Origin: Deltaproteobacteria bacterium
GTDB taxonomy: Bacteria; Desulfobacterota; Dissulfuribacteria; Dissulfuribacterales; QOAL01
NCBI GenBank assembly: GCA_026995935.1
Contig: JALWNK010000060.1
Span: 1 to 36,089 of the forward strand
DNA: 36,089 nucleotides
Direction of reading: 5' to 3'
In this document: positions 25,079 to 32,753 of the stretch, one piece after another
Numbering within the stretch: position 1 is the first letter of the stretch
How the letters are laid out: each line of letters starts with the position of its first letter
Program-made: the position numbers and the translations under genes
The notes under the pieces: model-generated
Told to the model about the DNA's origin: nothing
What the model saw: the letters and a program-made list of their open reading frames with translations, nothing else
Database searches by the model: none

Positions 25079-27070
25079 ATGAGCGACAGCGAAAAAACCA
25101 TCCAGAGTCTTCTCACGGAAAAACGTGTATTTCGTCCCTCGAGAAAGGCCCAGATGACCGCCCATGTCAAGAGCATGAAGGAGTACAGGGAGCATTATAA
25201 GAGGGCACAGGAAGATCCTGCATCCTTTTGGGGGAAGAGGGCAGAGGAACTCATTTCCTGGGACAGAAAGTGGAGGACAGTGGTTAGGGCAGATTTTCAC
25301 AAACCCAAGATTGAATGGTTTATCGGAGGGAAGCTCAATGCATCCTACAATTGCCTTGACCGCCATCTCACCGATGGGAGGCGCAACAAGGCGGCCATAA
25401 TCTGGCAGGGCGAGCCGGACGAGGACGTAAAGGTTTACACCTACCAGATGCTTCATACAGAGGTGTGCCGTTTTGCCAACGTGCTTAAAAAACACGGTGT
25501 TAAGAAGGGAGACAGGGTATCCATTTATCTCCCCATGATCCCTGAGCTTCCCATCGCTATGCTTGCATGTGCCAGAATAGGGGCCATGCACAGTGTGGTA
25601 TTTGCCGGATTTAGCGCCCTCAGCCTTCAGAACCGAATTCAGGACTGTGAGGCAAAGATACTTATTACCGCAGATGCGGTGTTGAGGGCCGGGAAGACCA
25701 TTCCTCTTAAGCCCAATGCCGATGAGGCCTTAACGTCCTGCCCCAGCGTGGAAAAGTGTATCGTGGTAAAGCGCGCTGGAAACGATGTTGACATGAAGAA
25801 GGGCCGTGATTCGTGGTGGCACGAGGAGATGGCAGCCGATGACATAGACGACAAGTGCGACCCTGTATCCATGGGTGCTGAGGATATTCTATTTATCCTC
25901 TATACAAGTGGCAGCACAGGAAAGCCAAAGGGTGTCATACATACAACTGGCGGGTATCTCACCTACGCTGCACATACCACCCAGTGGGTCTTTGACATGA
26001 AGGACGAGGACGTTTACTGGTGTACCGCAGACATAGGATGGATTACGGGCCATTCCTACATCGTATACGGGCCCTTGGCCCTTGGAGCAACCTCCCTCAT
26101 GTTCGAAGGTGTGCCCACATATCCTGCGCCCGACCGTTTCTGGCAGATCGTTGAGAAGTTCAAGGTCAATACCTTCTATACGGCCCCAACTGTTATCCGC
26201 GCCCTTATGAGGGAGGGTACTGAATGGACGGAGAAGCACGATCTTTCCAGCCTCAAACTCCTTGGCACCGTGGGCGAGCCCATAAACCCTGAGGCGTGGA
26301 TGTGGTATCATCAGCACATAGGCAAAGGGAAGCTCCCTATAGTAGATACCTGGTGGCAGACAGAGACAGGCGGAATACTCATCTCACCTCTGCCATTTGC
26401 AACGCCTCTTAAGCCTGGTTCAGCGACCCTGCCCCTTCCGGGAATTGATGCCGACATACTCAGGGAGGATGGAAGCCGTGCCTCCGTCAACGAGGGTGGC
26501 CACCTGGTAATAAGAAGGGCGTGGCCTGGAATGCTAAGGGGCGTGTTTGGAGACCCTGAAAGGTTCAAAAAGACCTACTTTGAAAGGTTCCCAGGCGTCT
26601 ATGATGCTGGAGACGGAGCAAGAAGGGACGAGGATGGCTATTTCTGGATCATGGGCCGCCTTGATGACGTAATAAATGTTTCTGGCCACCGCATGGGTAC
26701 GGCTGAGATAGAGTCCGCCCTTGTGGCCCATCCGGCAGTTGCCGAGGCGGCAGTTGTTGGCATGCCACATCCTGTTAAGGGACAGGCGATATACGCATAT
26801 GTAACCCTTAAGGCAGGGCAGAAGGAGAGCGACAAGCTGGTCAAGGAGCTTCGCACCTGGGTGAGAAAGGAGATTGGCCCAATAGCCACTCCAGAGGTAA
26901 TACAGTTTGCCCCTGGTCTGCCAAAGACCCGCAGCGGAAAGATCATGAGAAGGATTCTCAGGAAGATCGCAGCAGGAGACTACAAGGATTTCGGCGACAC
27001 CTCTACCCTGGCAGATCCATCGGTGGTTGACGACCTTATTAAGGCCAGAAAGGCCATGATGAAGGACTAA
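25079..27070 (+). CDS. acs: Acetyl-CoA synthetase (AMP-forming)
   Basis: Acs makes acetyl-CoA from acetate, ATP and CoA through an acetyl-adenylate. The 663-residue protein has the adenylate-forming motif [11 protein letters not shown] (about 275-285), the TWWQTETGG stretch, [20 protein letters not shown] and the [13 protein letters not shown] hinge. The catalytic, acetylation-sensitive lysine is at about 621 in [11 protein letters not shown]. Length and motif order match Acs rather than propionyl-CoA synthetase, though short-chain specificity cannot be read exactly. The ATG is preceded by AAGGGAG. A strong promoter lies upstream and an intrinsic terminator follows, so it forms its own transcript. 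Acs is commonly found next to the cNMP-CBS-DUF294 and exonuclease genes seen downstream. Confidence 0.97.
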   Translation: MSDSEKTIQSLLTEKRVFRPSRKAQMTAHVKSMKEYREHYKRAQEDPASFWGKRAEELISWDRKWRTVVRADFHKPKIEWFIGGKLNASYNCLDRHLTDGRRNKAAIIWQGEPDEDVKVYTYQMLHTEVCRFANVLKKHGVKKGDRVSIYLPMIPELPIAMLACARIGAMHSVVFAGFSALSLQNRIQDCEAKILITADAVLRAGKTIPLKPNADEALTSCPSVEKCIVVKRAGNDVDMKKGRDSWWHEEMAADDIDDKCDPVSMGAEDILFILYTSGSTGKPKGVIHTTGGYLTYAAHTTQWVFDMKDEDVYWCTADIGWITGHSYIVYGPLALGATSLMFEGVPTYPAPDRFWQIVEKFKVNTFYTAPTVIRALMREGTEWTEKHDLSSLKLLGTVGEPINPEAWMWYHQHIGKGKLPIVDTWWQTETGGILISPLPFATPLKPGSATLPLPGIDADILREDGSRASVNEGGHLVIRRAWPGMLRGVFGDPERFKKTYFERFPGVYDAGDGARRDEDGYFWIMGRLDDVINVSGHRMGTAEIESALVAHPAVAEAAVVGMPHPVKGQAIYAYVTLKAGQKESDKLVKELRTWVRKEIGPIATPEVIQFAPGLPKTRSGKIMRRILRKIAAGDYKDFGDTSTLADPSVVDDLIKARKAMMKD

Positions 27071-27106
27071 TGGACGGTTTACTCATAGAATAAAACCGGA
27101 GCAGAC

Positions 27107-27149
27107 AGGCCCCCATAGTTTTTATGCGGGGCCTTTATTTTTTTTATTG
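27107..27149 (+). terminator. Intrinsic terminator after acs
   Basis: AGGCCCCCAT (27107-27116) pairs with ATGCGGGGCCT (27124-27134), with a one-base bulge and a seven-base loop. A T-rich tract runs from 27135 to about 27149. It begins 36 bases after the acs stop. This is a textbook Rho-independent terminator and separates acs from the downstream regulator. Confidence 0.85.
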
Positions 27150-27169
27150 ACACCAAGAGGCAGGTTCCC

Positions 27170-29101
27170 ATGACAAATCAGGACAAGAAAGATGTTCACT
27201 CCGTAACCCCGGAGGTAATAATCGATTTTTTAAAAGGCACCATCCCCTTTAACGAACTTGACGAAAAGTCCCTTTTGAAGGTGGCCAAGAACTGTACCAT
27301 AGACTTTTTCCCCAAGGGCACCATGATATTCAAGCAGGACGAGACCGAGGTGGACTACCTCTATATTATTCAAAAGGGCGGTGTGAAGATATACCTTAAG
27401 GATGAGGAGGGGCTGGTTACCCTCAAGGACTTTCGGGGAGAAGGCTCTTATATCGGGGCTCTTCCCATTATTCAGGGAACCAAGGCCAATCTCAATGTGG
27501 AAACAGTGGAAGATACCTTCTGTTTCCTGTTAAAGAAAGAGGTTTTCCTTGAGCTCATAGAAGACAATCCCAAGTTTGCCCAGTACTATCTGAAAAGTTT
27601 TTCTGAAAAGTTTCTCCGGACTGCATATCAAGAGTTGAGGCAGCACAGGGTGGCCCCACGGACAGAGGGTACCCTTTACATGTTCAGCGTACATGTGGGG
27701 GACCTTGTAAAATCAGGGCCAAAGACCATTCCTGCAACCGAGTCCATACAGCTGGCAGCCAAGAAAATGGCTGAATATCACATAGGCTCCCTCCTGGTTA
27801 CAGACGAAAAGGGAGACGTCATAGGTATAGTTACGGACAAGGACCTTAGGACAAAGGTGGTGGCTCAGGGCCGAGCCGTTTCAGAGCCTGTGGCCAACAT
27901 AATGGCAAGCCCAGTGGAAACCATAAGCAGCCACAAGGTCTGTTTTGACGCGCTTCTTGCCATGATGAGCAGACAGATTCATCACCTTGCCGTGGAAAAA
28001 CAGGGTAAGATTATTGGAGTCATAACGTCCCATGACATAATGGTGCTCCAGGGAAGCTCACCCCTTTATCTTTTTAGGGAAATAGTGAGCCAGAGGACCA
28101 TTGAGGGGCTCTACCCGCTGTCAAGAAAGGTGCCCCTCATTGTGCGCACGCTCATAGAAGAGGGGGCAAAGCCAAACAATATAACCAGGATGATTACCAT
28201 TCTTAACGACCATATCCTTGATAAGCTCTTGAGCCTCATGGTGGAAAAATATGGGCCACCGCCCGTTCCCTTCTGCTGGCTCCTTATGGGAAGCGAGGGG
28301 CGAAAGGAACAGACCTTCCGCACCGACCAGGACAATGCCATTCTTTACCAGGATGCCGGCGACCCGGCAAAGGAGAAGGAGGCAAAGGACTATTTTGCAG
28401 CCTTTGGCAAGGAGGCCATAGAGCACCTGGTAAAGTGTGGGTATCCCCGCTGCCCAGGTGATATCATGGCCTCAAATCCAAAGTGGTGCCAGCCTTACTC
28501 GGTCTGGGAATCCTATTTTGAGGACTGGATACTGCGGCCAGAGCCAAAGCAGGTGATGCATGCCTCTATCTTTTTTGATTTCAGGCCAGGTTTTGGCAAG
28601 TTGGATCTTGGGGTAAGGTTAAGGGACCACCTTACAGATCTTGCAAAGAGGCAGGAGATTTTCCTGCTGCACCTTGCCAAGAACTGCCTGGAAAGCAGGC
28701 CTCCTCTGACCTTTTTCAGGAATTTCATCGTGGAAAAAGACGGCGAGCACAAGAACAGGCTGGATATCAAGAAAAGGGGTCTTGTCCCCTTTGTTGACTT
28801 TGCCCGTCTCATGTCCTTGAAATTTGGGATAAAAGAAACCAATACCATTGAGCGGTTAAGGCTCCTTTACGAGGGTGAGCACATTTCAAAGGAGCTTTAT
28901 ACCGAGACGGTTGAGGCCTATGAATTCCAGATGCAGATACGTTTTGTGCACCAGCTCAAGATGATGGAAGATGGGCTTCAACCCGACAACTATATTAATC
29001 CTTCTGATTTGACAGATCTTGAAAAACAGACCCTTAAGGAGGCCTTTGCCGTGATATCCAGGCTCCAGGCCATTATTAAAGACTTGTTTCCGCTGATTTA
29101 G
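27170..29101 (+). CDS. cNMP-binding, CBS-pair, DUF294 nucleotidyltransferase-like regulator
   Basis: The 643-residue protein has four parts. A cyclic-nucleotide-binding barrel occupies about 18-150 (FPKGTMIFKQDET, EGSYIGALPII). A CBS pair follows at about 175-310 (MAEYHIGSLLVTDEKGDVIGIVTDKDLR and a second copy). The GlnD-like nucleotidyltransferase core DUF294 (about 345-480) carries GSEGRKEQTFRTDQDNA, where the Gly-Ser and the DQDNA acidic pair are the catalytic-type residues. The C-terminal DUF294 helical domain runs from about 500 to 640. The fold suggests transfer of a nucleotide to a target under control of cyclic and adenine nucleotides, but no substrate is established. It follows the acs terminator and precedes a DnaQ-like exonuclease by 18 bases, a pairing common in Proteobacteria. 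No transmembrane segment is seen. Confidence 0.87.
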   Translation: MTNQDKKDVHSVTPEVIIDFLKGTIPFNELDEKSLLKVAKNCTIDFFPKGTMIFKQDETEVDYLYIIQKGGVKIYLKDEEGLVTLKDFRGEGSYIGALPIIQGTKANLNVETVEDTFCFLLKKEVFLELIEDNPKFAQYYLKSFSEKFLRTAYQELRQHRVAPRTEGTLYMFSVHVGDLVKSGPKTIPATESIQLAAKKMAEYHIGSLLVTDEKGDVIGIVTDKDLRTKVVAQGRAVSEPVANIMASPVETISSHKVCFDALLAMMSRQIHHLAVEKQGKIIGVITSHDIMVLQGSSPLYLFREIVSQRTIEGLYPLSRKVPLIVRTLIEEGAKPNNITRMITILNDHILDKLLSLMVEKYGPPPVPFCWLLMGSEGRKEQTFRTDQDNAILYQDAGDPAKEKEAKDYFAAFGKEAIEHLVKCGYPRCPGDIMASNPKWCQPYSVWESYFEDWILRPEPKQVMHASIFFDFRPGFGKLDLGVRLRDHLTDLAKRQEIFLLHLAKNCLESRPPLTFFRNFIVEKDGEHKNRLDIKKRGLVPFVDFARLMSLKFGIKETNTIERLRLLYEGEHISKELYTETVEAYEFQMQIRFVHQLKMMEDGLQPDNYINPSDLTDLEKQTLKEAFAVISRLQAIIKDLFPLI

Positions 29102-29119
29102 GTCAAGGGAAGGTAATTC

Positions 29120-29833
29120 ATGGGTCTTCTTGACCTGATTCCCTGGTTCAGAAAGCAGAAACACCCTGTCCTTGAGGACAACTACCTCTATTTTCAGGAC
29201 TTTGACCAGGACAGACCCTTAAAGGAATACGAGTTCGTGGTCTTTGATTCCGAGCTCACAGGGCTCAATCCCAGGAAGGACGAGATAGTTTCCCTGGGCG
29301 CAGTCAGGATAAGGAATCTCAAGATAATTCCCCAGGAAAACTTCTACTGTTTTGTTAAACCCCAGCGCCATCTCCCAAAGGATAGCACCCTTATACATAG
29401 AATCACTCCGGAGCAGATAAAAAATGCTCCTTCTATTGAGGAGGTTCTCCAGGACTTCGTCAAGTTTTGTAATGGCGCTCTCATCGTGGGGCATTACGTT
29501 GACCTGGATATGGCTTTCATAAACAAGGTAACTAGGCGCTATCTTGGAGGTCCCCTTGCAAATCCCTGCATTGATACCCTGAGGCTTGCCCAGCTTTACA
29601 AGGAGGAGGAGTGGGGCAACTACTACGACAGGTTCAACTACAATGTATCCTACAACCTCTCTGATCTTGCAGCAGAGTATGGTCTTCCAGAGTTTCAGGA
29701 ACACGATGCCCTAGGCGACGCCTTCCAAACCGCCTACCTGTTTCTGTTCCTGGTGAGAAAACTAAAAAAGGGTGGTATAACCACCCTGAAAGAGCTTTAT
29801 CTGGCAGGAAGGAGCTGGCGCTGGCTTTTCTAG
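29120..29833 (+). CDS. DnaQ-like DEDDh 3'-5' exonuclease
   Basis: The 237-residue protein has the three exonuclease motifs of the DEDDh group: Asp43 and Glu45 in VFDSELTGL, the Asp in GHYVDLDMAFINK and His/Asp in EHDALGDAFQTAYLF. It therefore should degrade single-stranded nucleic acid from the 3' end with two metal ions. Such proteins are often labelled DNA polymerase III epsilon, but this one lacks the C-terminal region that binds the polymerase, and its N-terminal 35 residues are distinctive. Its position 18 bases after the DUF294 regulator implies a joint operon and perhaps a substrate such as a nucleotidylated or tailed RNA; that is a guess. GGAAGG precedes the ATG. Its stop shares a CTAG palindrome with the convergent L,D-transpeptidase. 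Confidence 0.87.
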   Translation: MGLLDLIPWFRKQKHPVLEDNYLYFQDFDQDRPLKEYEFVVFDSELTGLNPRKDEIVSLGAVRIRNLKIIPQENFYCFVKPQRHLPKDSTLIHRITPEQIKNAPSIEEVLQDFVKFCNGALIVGHYVDLDMAFINKVTRRYLGGPLANPCIDTLRLAQLYKEEEWGNYYDRFNYNVSYNLSDLAAEYGLPEFQEHDALGDAFQTAYLFLFLVRKLKKGGITTLKELYLAGRSWRWLF

Positions 29834-31527
29834 CCCTCCGCACTCCTGGGGTTTACTAGTGCAAGCTTTATGGGTGTGTCAAGACCGATGAGTATCTTTT
29901 TGTCCCTGTTGTAGATGTCTGGCAAAAACGTAATGGTGTTGTCATGGTTTCTGACAACGGTCCAGTAGAGAATGAGTATGGGCATGCGTCTTTCAAGGTG
30001 GATTATCCTGTTTTTACCAGATGCAATGGCCTCCTTTATCTTTTCCATGGTCCATTTTTTTGAACCCTCAAAGAGTATTCTGGCAAGCTCAAGGGGCTTT
30101 TCAACCCTTATGCAACCGTGGCTGAAGGCCCGCATGTTTTTGGAAAAGAGTGCCTTGGCAGGAGTGTCGTGCAGGAAGACAAAGTGTTTATTGGGAAAAA
30201 TGAACTTGATCCTGCCAAGGGCGTTTTGGGGCCCTGGTTTTTGCCTGATGATGTAGGGAAATCGGGCTGGATTTATGTGCTTCCAGTTGATGGACCTTGG
30301 GTCTATCCAGTGGCCCTTGGCATCCACTATCTCCATATTGTTTTTTGATAGATATGACGGATTTCTCTTTATTTTGGGCAATACCTCTTTTTTAAGTATG
30401 CCTGGCGGCACCACCCAATATGGATTGACCACAACGTATTCCATGGTGGCCCTAAATATCGGGGTTTTCCAGTAAGGCTTCCCCACCATTACCTTGCAGG
30501 ACCACTTTTTTTTACCATTTTCAAAATAAAAAAGTCTGAAACCGGCAATATTCACCAGGAGAAAACGTTTAGGCAGATCATGTAGCACCCACCTTGCCCT
30601 TTCAAGATTTACTCTTATCTTGTCTGCCTTGAAGGCTGGGGTGAGATTCAGCATCTTGTTGGTGTTTTTTCCGACTACGCCGTCGGGTTCAAGTCCGTGA
30701 TGCAGTTGAAAGTCCCTTACAGCATCTTCAAGCTTATCGTCAAAAAGTTCGGGATCTTGTGTGGAATGTCCGTGTTGGAGAAAGCCTTCGGAAGCAAGTC
30801 TTGCCCTTAAAAGGGCCACGTCATTTCCCCTCATGCCAGGTCTGAGGGTCCTTGTGAGGTGAAGGTGTGGCCATGGATTCTTGGCAAACTGCCGGTATTT
30901 TTTAAGCCAGGTGCGAAGAACCGTGTAGTAGGGCTGATGCGGCCAGAGCCTGTCAAGCTCTCTGGTTATGTTGCCAGAGGATATGACCCTTTCAAGGTAA
31001 AGGGCCGGGTCCTTATCAAGTATCTTCCTCTTGAAATTCCAGTCGGGATCAAGGCTTTCAGGCGAAACCTTTCCATAATAGAGATGAAAGCTCAATCTCA
31101 GAAGGGCATCTGTCAATAGGACGTCCATGTCTGCCCTGTCGGATGCAGTTCCCTGTTCGTTTTGGATCTTTTTCATCAATCCAGTTATGGCCGAAAGGTG
31201 GTAATCTTCAGGATTGAGCCCGTGGTCAAAGGAACCCTTTATGGCAGCTAGCATCTCATGGATGGTCTTATGACTTGTCCAGGCAGGGGTGTAATTCCTG
31301 CCCATGTAAAATTTGGGGATGGTGATCTGGGATGCCACGCAGGTTGAACATACCGGCATCTTTTTGAACTGTTCAAGATATTGGCAGCGTTTGAGGATGT
31401 ATTCAGAAACGCTTCCTCCCGATGATTGTGCAAGGCTTGAATGGCCACTTGGAAATACAAGGCACAAAGCCAGGGCAAATAAATGCAGTAATAAATTAAA
31501 TGCCCTTTTAAATTCCTGCTTTTTCAA
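29830..31527 (-). CDS. L,D-transpeptidase of the YcbB type with peptidoglycan-binding domain
   Basis: These enzymes make 3-3 cross-links in peptidoglycan or attach lipoproteins to it. A signal peptide (about 1-34, ending HSSLA) is followed by a scaffold region. A peptidoglycan-binding domain (about 230-300; LRPGMRGNDVALLRARL and GLEPDGVVGKNT) and the YkuD catalytic domain come next. The catalytic motif is HDTP followed by SHGCIRVEKP, with the nucleophilic cysteine at about 472. A C-terminal domain of about 90 residues follows. Total length is 565, close to YcbB. Three cysteines lie just after the signal (about 48-66, including a CSTC pair). The start is TTG at 31527, the only one that keeps the whole signal peptide; it overlaps the upstream gene by 20 bases. 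No good Shine-Dalgarno is seen. Confidence 0.92.
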   Translation of the reverse strand: MKKQEFKRAFNLLLHLFALALCLVFPSGHSSLAQSSGGSVSEYILKRCQYLEQFKKMPVCSTCVASQITIPKFYMGRNYTPAWTSHKTIHEMLAAIKGSFDHGLNPEDYHLSAITGLMKKIQNEQGTASDRADMDVLLTDALLRLSFHLYYGKVSPESLDPDWNFKRKILDKDPALYLERVISSGNITRELDRLWPHQPYYTVLRTWLKKYRQFAKNPWPHLHLTRTLRPGMRGNDVALLRARLASEGFLQHGHSTQDPELFDDKLEDAVRDFQLHHGLEPDGVVGKNTNKMLNLTPAFKADKIRVNLERARWVLHDLPKRFLLVNIAGFRLFYFENGKKKWSCKVMVGKPYWKTPIFRATMEYVVVNPYWVVPPGILKKEVLPKIKRNPSYLSKNNMEIVDAKGHWIDPRSINWKHINPARFPYIIRQKPGPQNALGRIKFIFPNKHFVFLHDTPAKALFSKNMRAFSHGCIRVEKPLELARILFEGSKKWTMEKIKEAIASGKNRIIHLERRMPILILYWTVVRNHDNTITFLPDIYNRDKKILIGLDTPIKLALVNPRSAEG

Positions 31528-32281
31528 AGTACTGGAGGGCTCCTTTTGCGTTTATTATACGGGATTTTTGTAGGTAACACCTGTCTCTTCCAAAGATGAA
31601 CAGGCAGCTTCCATCCTTAATTGTCCTTATTATGGGTGCGGCCAGATTTTTGGGCAGGGCCGGGCAGCCAAGGCTTCTTCCAGCCCTTCCATACCTCTTA
31701 ATGAACTGCTTAGAGACGTAGTCTGCCCCATGAATGACTATCCTTCTTTTTACCGCATTGTCGTTTATCCCTGGCTCCACACCCTTAATGAGAAGGGAGT
31801 AGCCGTGTTTTCCCTTGTAGGTGCGGCCCGTAATAAAAAATCCAAGACAGCTCTTGTAGGAACCAGGACGGTTTGAAAAGCCACAGGCATATCTGTCCCC
31901 AGAATTTCTTCCGTGGGCCACAAGGGTCTTGTACAGAAGGCGGCCCTTTTTTATGTCCATTACAAAAAAGCGCTCTCTGTCTGAAGGCAGGCTGTAGTCG
32001 ATTAATACCACCCGGTCATCTTTCTTTATATTGCCATTTCTTTTGAGATTGAGGTAGCCAATGAGACACGTTTTAAAGGTCTCAAGGCTGGTATACTCTG
32101 AAAGCCCCATTTTTTTGTAGAGACTTCTGGCGTACCTGTCAAACTTCTTGGCAGTAAAGTTTTCCCTTTCAACGTAACAAGCTGCTGCTTGTTTTTTGTT
32201 CAGGGATGAAGAAGAAACACAGGGAAAGAGGCAGAATGCCACGGAAAGCACAAAACAAAGGCTTTTCCTTGGTTTTGTCAC
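31508..32281 (-). CDS. Murein L,D-transpeptidase catalytic-domain protein (YkuD_2 type)
   Basis: This 257-residue exported protein belongs to the second L,D-transpeptidase family. A signal peptide (about 1-25) is followed by a helical lead-in and the catalytic fold, with VIHGADYVS and the nucleophile at about residue 206 in RSLGCPALP. It probably acts on peptidoglycan stem peptides in the periplasm. The mature protein carries about seven cysteines, unusual for this size, and several could form disulfides. The start is GTG at 32281 with GGGAGGG six bases upstream. Its 3' end overlaps the start of the YcbB-type gene by 20 bases, so the two are translationally coupled. Two different transpeptidase types in one operon suggests linked roles in wall remodelling; the exact reaction of each is not shown by sequence. 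Confidence 0.87.
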   Translation of the reverse strand: MTKPRKSLCFVLSVAFCLFPCVSSSSLNKKQAAACYVERENFTAKKFDRYARSLYKKMGLSEYTSLETFKTCLIGYLNLKRNGNIKKDDRVVLIDYSLPSDRERFFVMDIKKGRLLYKTLVAHGRNSGDRYACGFSNRPGSYKSCLGFFITGRTYKGKHGYSLLIKGVEPGINDNAVKRRIVIHGADYVSKQFIKRYGRAGRSLGCPALPKNLAAPIIRTIKDGSCLFIFGRDRCYLQKSRIINAKGALQYFEKAGI

Positions 32282-32367
32282 AAATATCCCTCCCTTTAAG
32301 GAATTAAAAGGTTGTTAAAGCAGGCAAGAACACCATTGTGATAAATGTAGTGAAAACTGATGCCCTT

Positions 32368-32393
32368 TTAACATGCAAATCTATGCATGTTAA
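32368..32393. repeat. Perfect 10-bp inverted repeat, candidate operator
   Basis: TTAACATGCA (32368-32377) and TGCATGTTAA (32384-32393) are perfect complements separated by six bases. No T-run follows on either side, so a terminator is unlikely. The form is that of a dimeric regulator site. Confidence 0.6.
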
Positions 32394-32470
32394 GTGCCTA
32401 ATGAGGTTTTGCAGACAAAATATTTTTTCTCCAGGCGAGGCTGCTTGGCTCTGCCATTTCCTTAGGCCAG

Positions 32471-32508
32471 TTAACCAAGAAAATACGAACCTAATTATTT
32501 CTTGTTAA
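32471..32508. repeat. Near-perfect inverted repeat, second candidate operator
   Basis: TTAACCAAGAAA (32471-32482) and ATTTCTTGTTAA (32497-32508) are complements apart from one inserted C on the left arm. The spacing is 14 bases. Both this and the first dyad carry TTAAC at their outer ends, so the same or related regulators might bind. No other support is available from sequence alone. Confidence 0.5.
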
Positions 32509-32655
32509 TCCAGTGCTTCTCAAAGACAGAAACTGAATGGTTACTTATTAAATGCGAAATTGACCAAACTTTAAGTATTCTGTTTGAAACAAAACAGAAG
32601 TCTATACTAACTTGATTGTGAAATGAATTACAAACAAGAATGAGAATTTATTTAC

Positions 32656-32683
32656 TTGACTAAAAAAGGAAATTATAGATAAT
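32656..32683 (+). promoter_or_regulatory. Candidate sigma-70-type promoter of the molybdopterin oxidoreductase operon
   Basis: TTGACT (32656-32661), a 16-base spacer and GATAAT (32678-32683) give five-of-six matches in each box. Transcription would start near 32690, about 64 bases before the ATG. The dyads lie 160 to 290 bases upstream, a distance usual for activators rather than repressors. Confidence 0.55.
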
Positions 32684-32753
32684 TGAAAAGGTGAAATTTG
32701 TTATTTGAGATAGTTTTTCAAAAGGGTTTTCTAAATTCAAAAGGGAGGCGTTT

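Larger units (their letters stand above)
32282..32753. other. 472-base AT-rich gap upstream of the molybdopterin oxidoreductase
   Basis: This is the longest gene-free stretch. It lies between two divergent operons. Two clear inverted repeats (32368-32393 and 32471-32508) and a promoter (32656-32683) are listed separately. Base composition is visibly richer in A and T than the flanking genes. Short ORFs here have no Shine-Dalgarno and no recognisable family features. It most likely holds the control region for the oxidoreductase, and perhaps for the L,D-transpeptidase operon as well. Confidence 0.6.

Noticed and set aside
32282-32753. Small coding gene in the gap before the molybdopterin oxidoreductase
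   Set aside because: Short ORFs there lack Shine-Dalgarno sequences and recognisable domains; the region looks regulatory.
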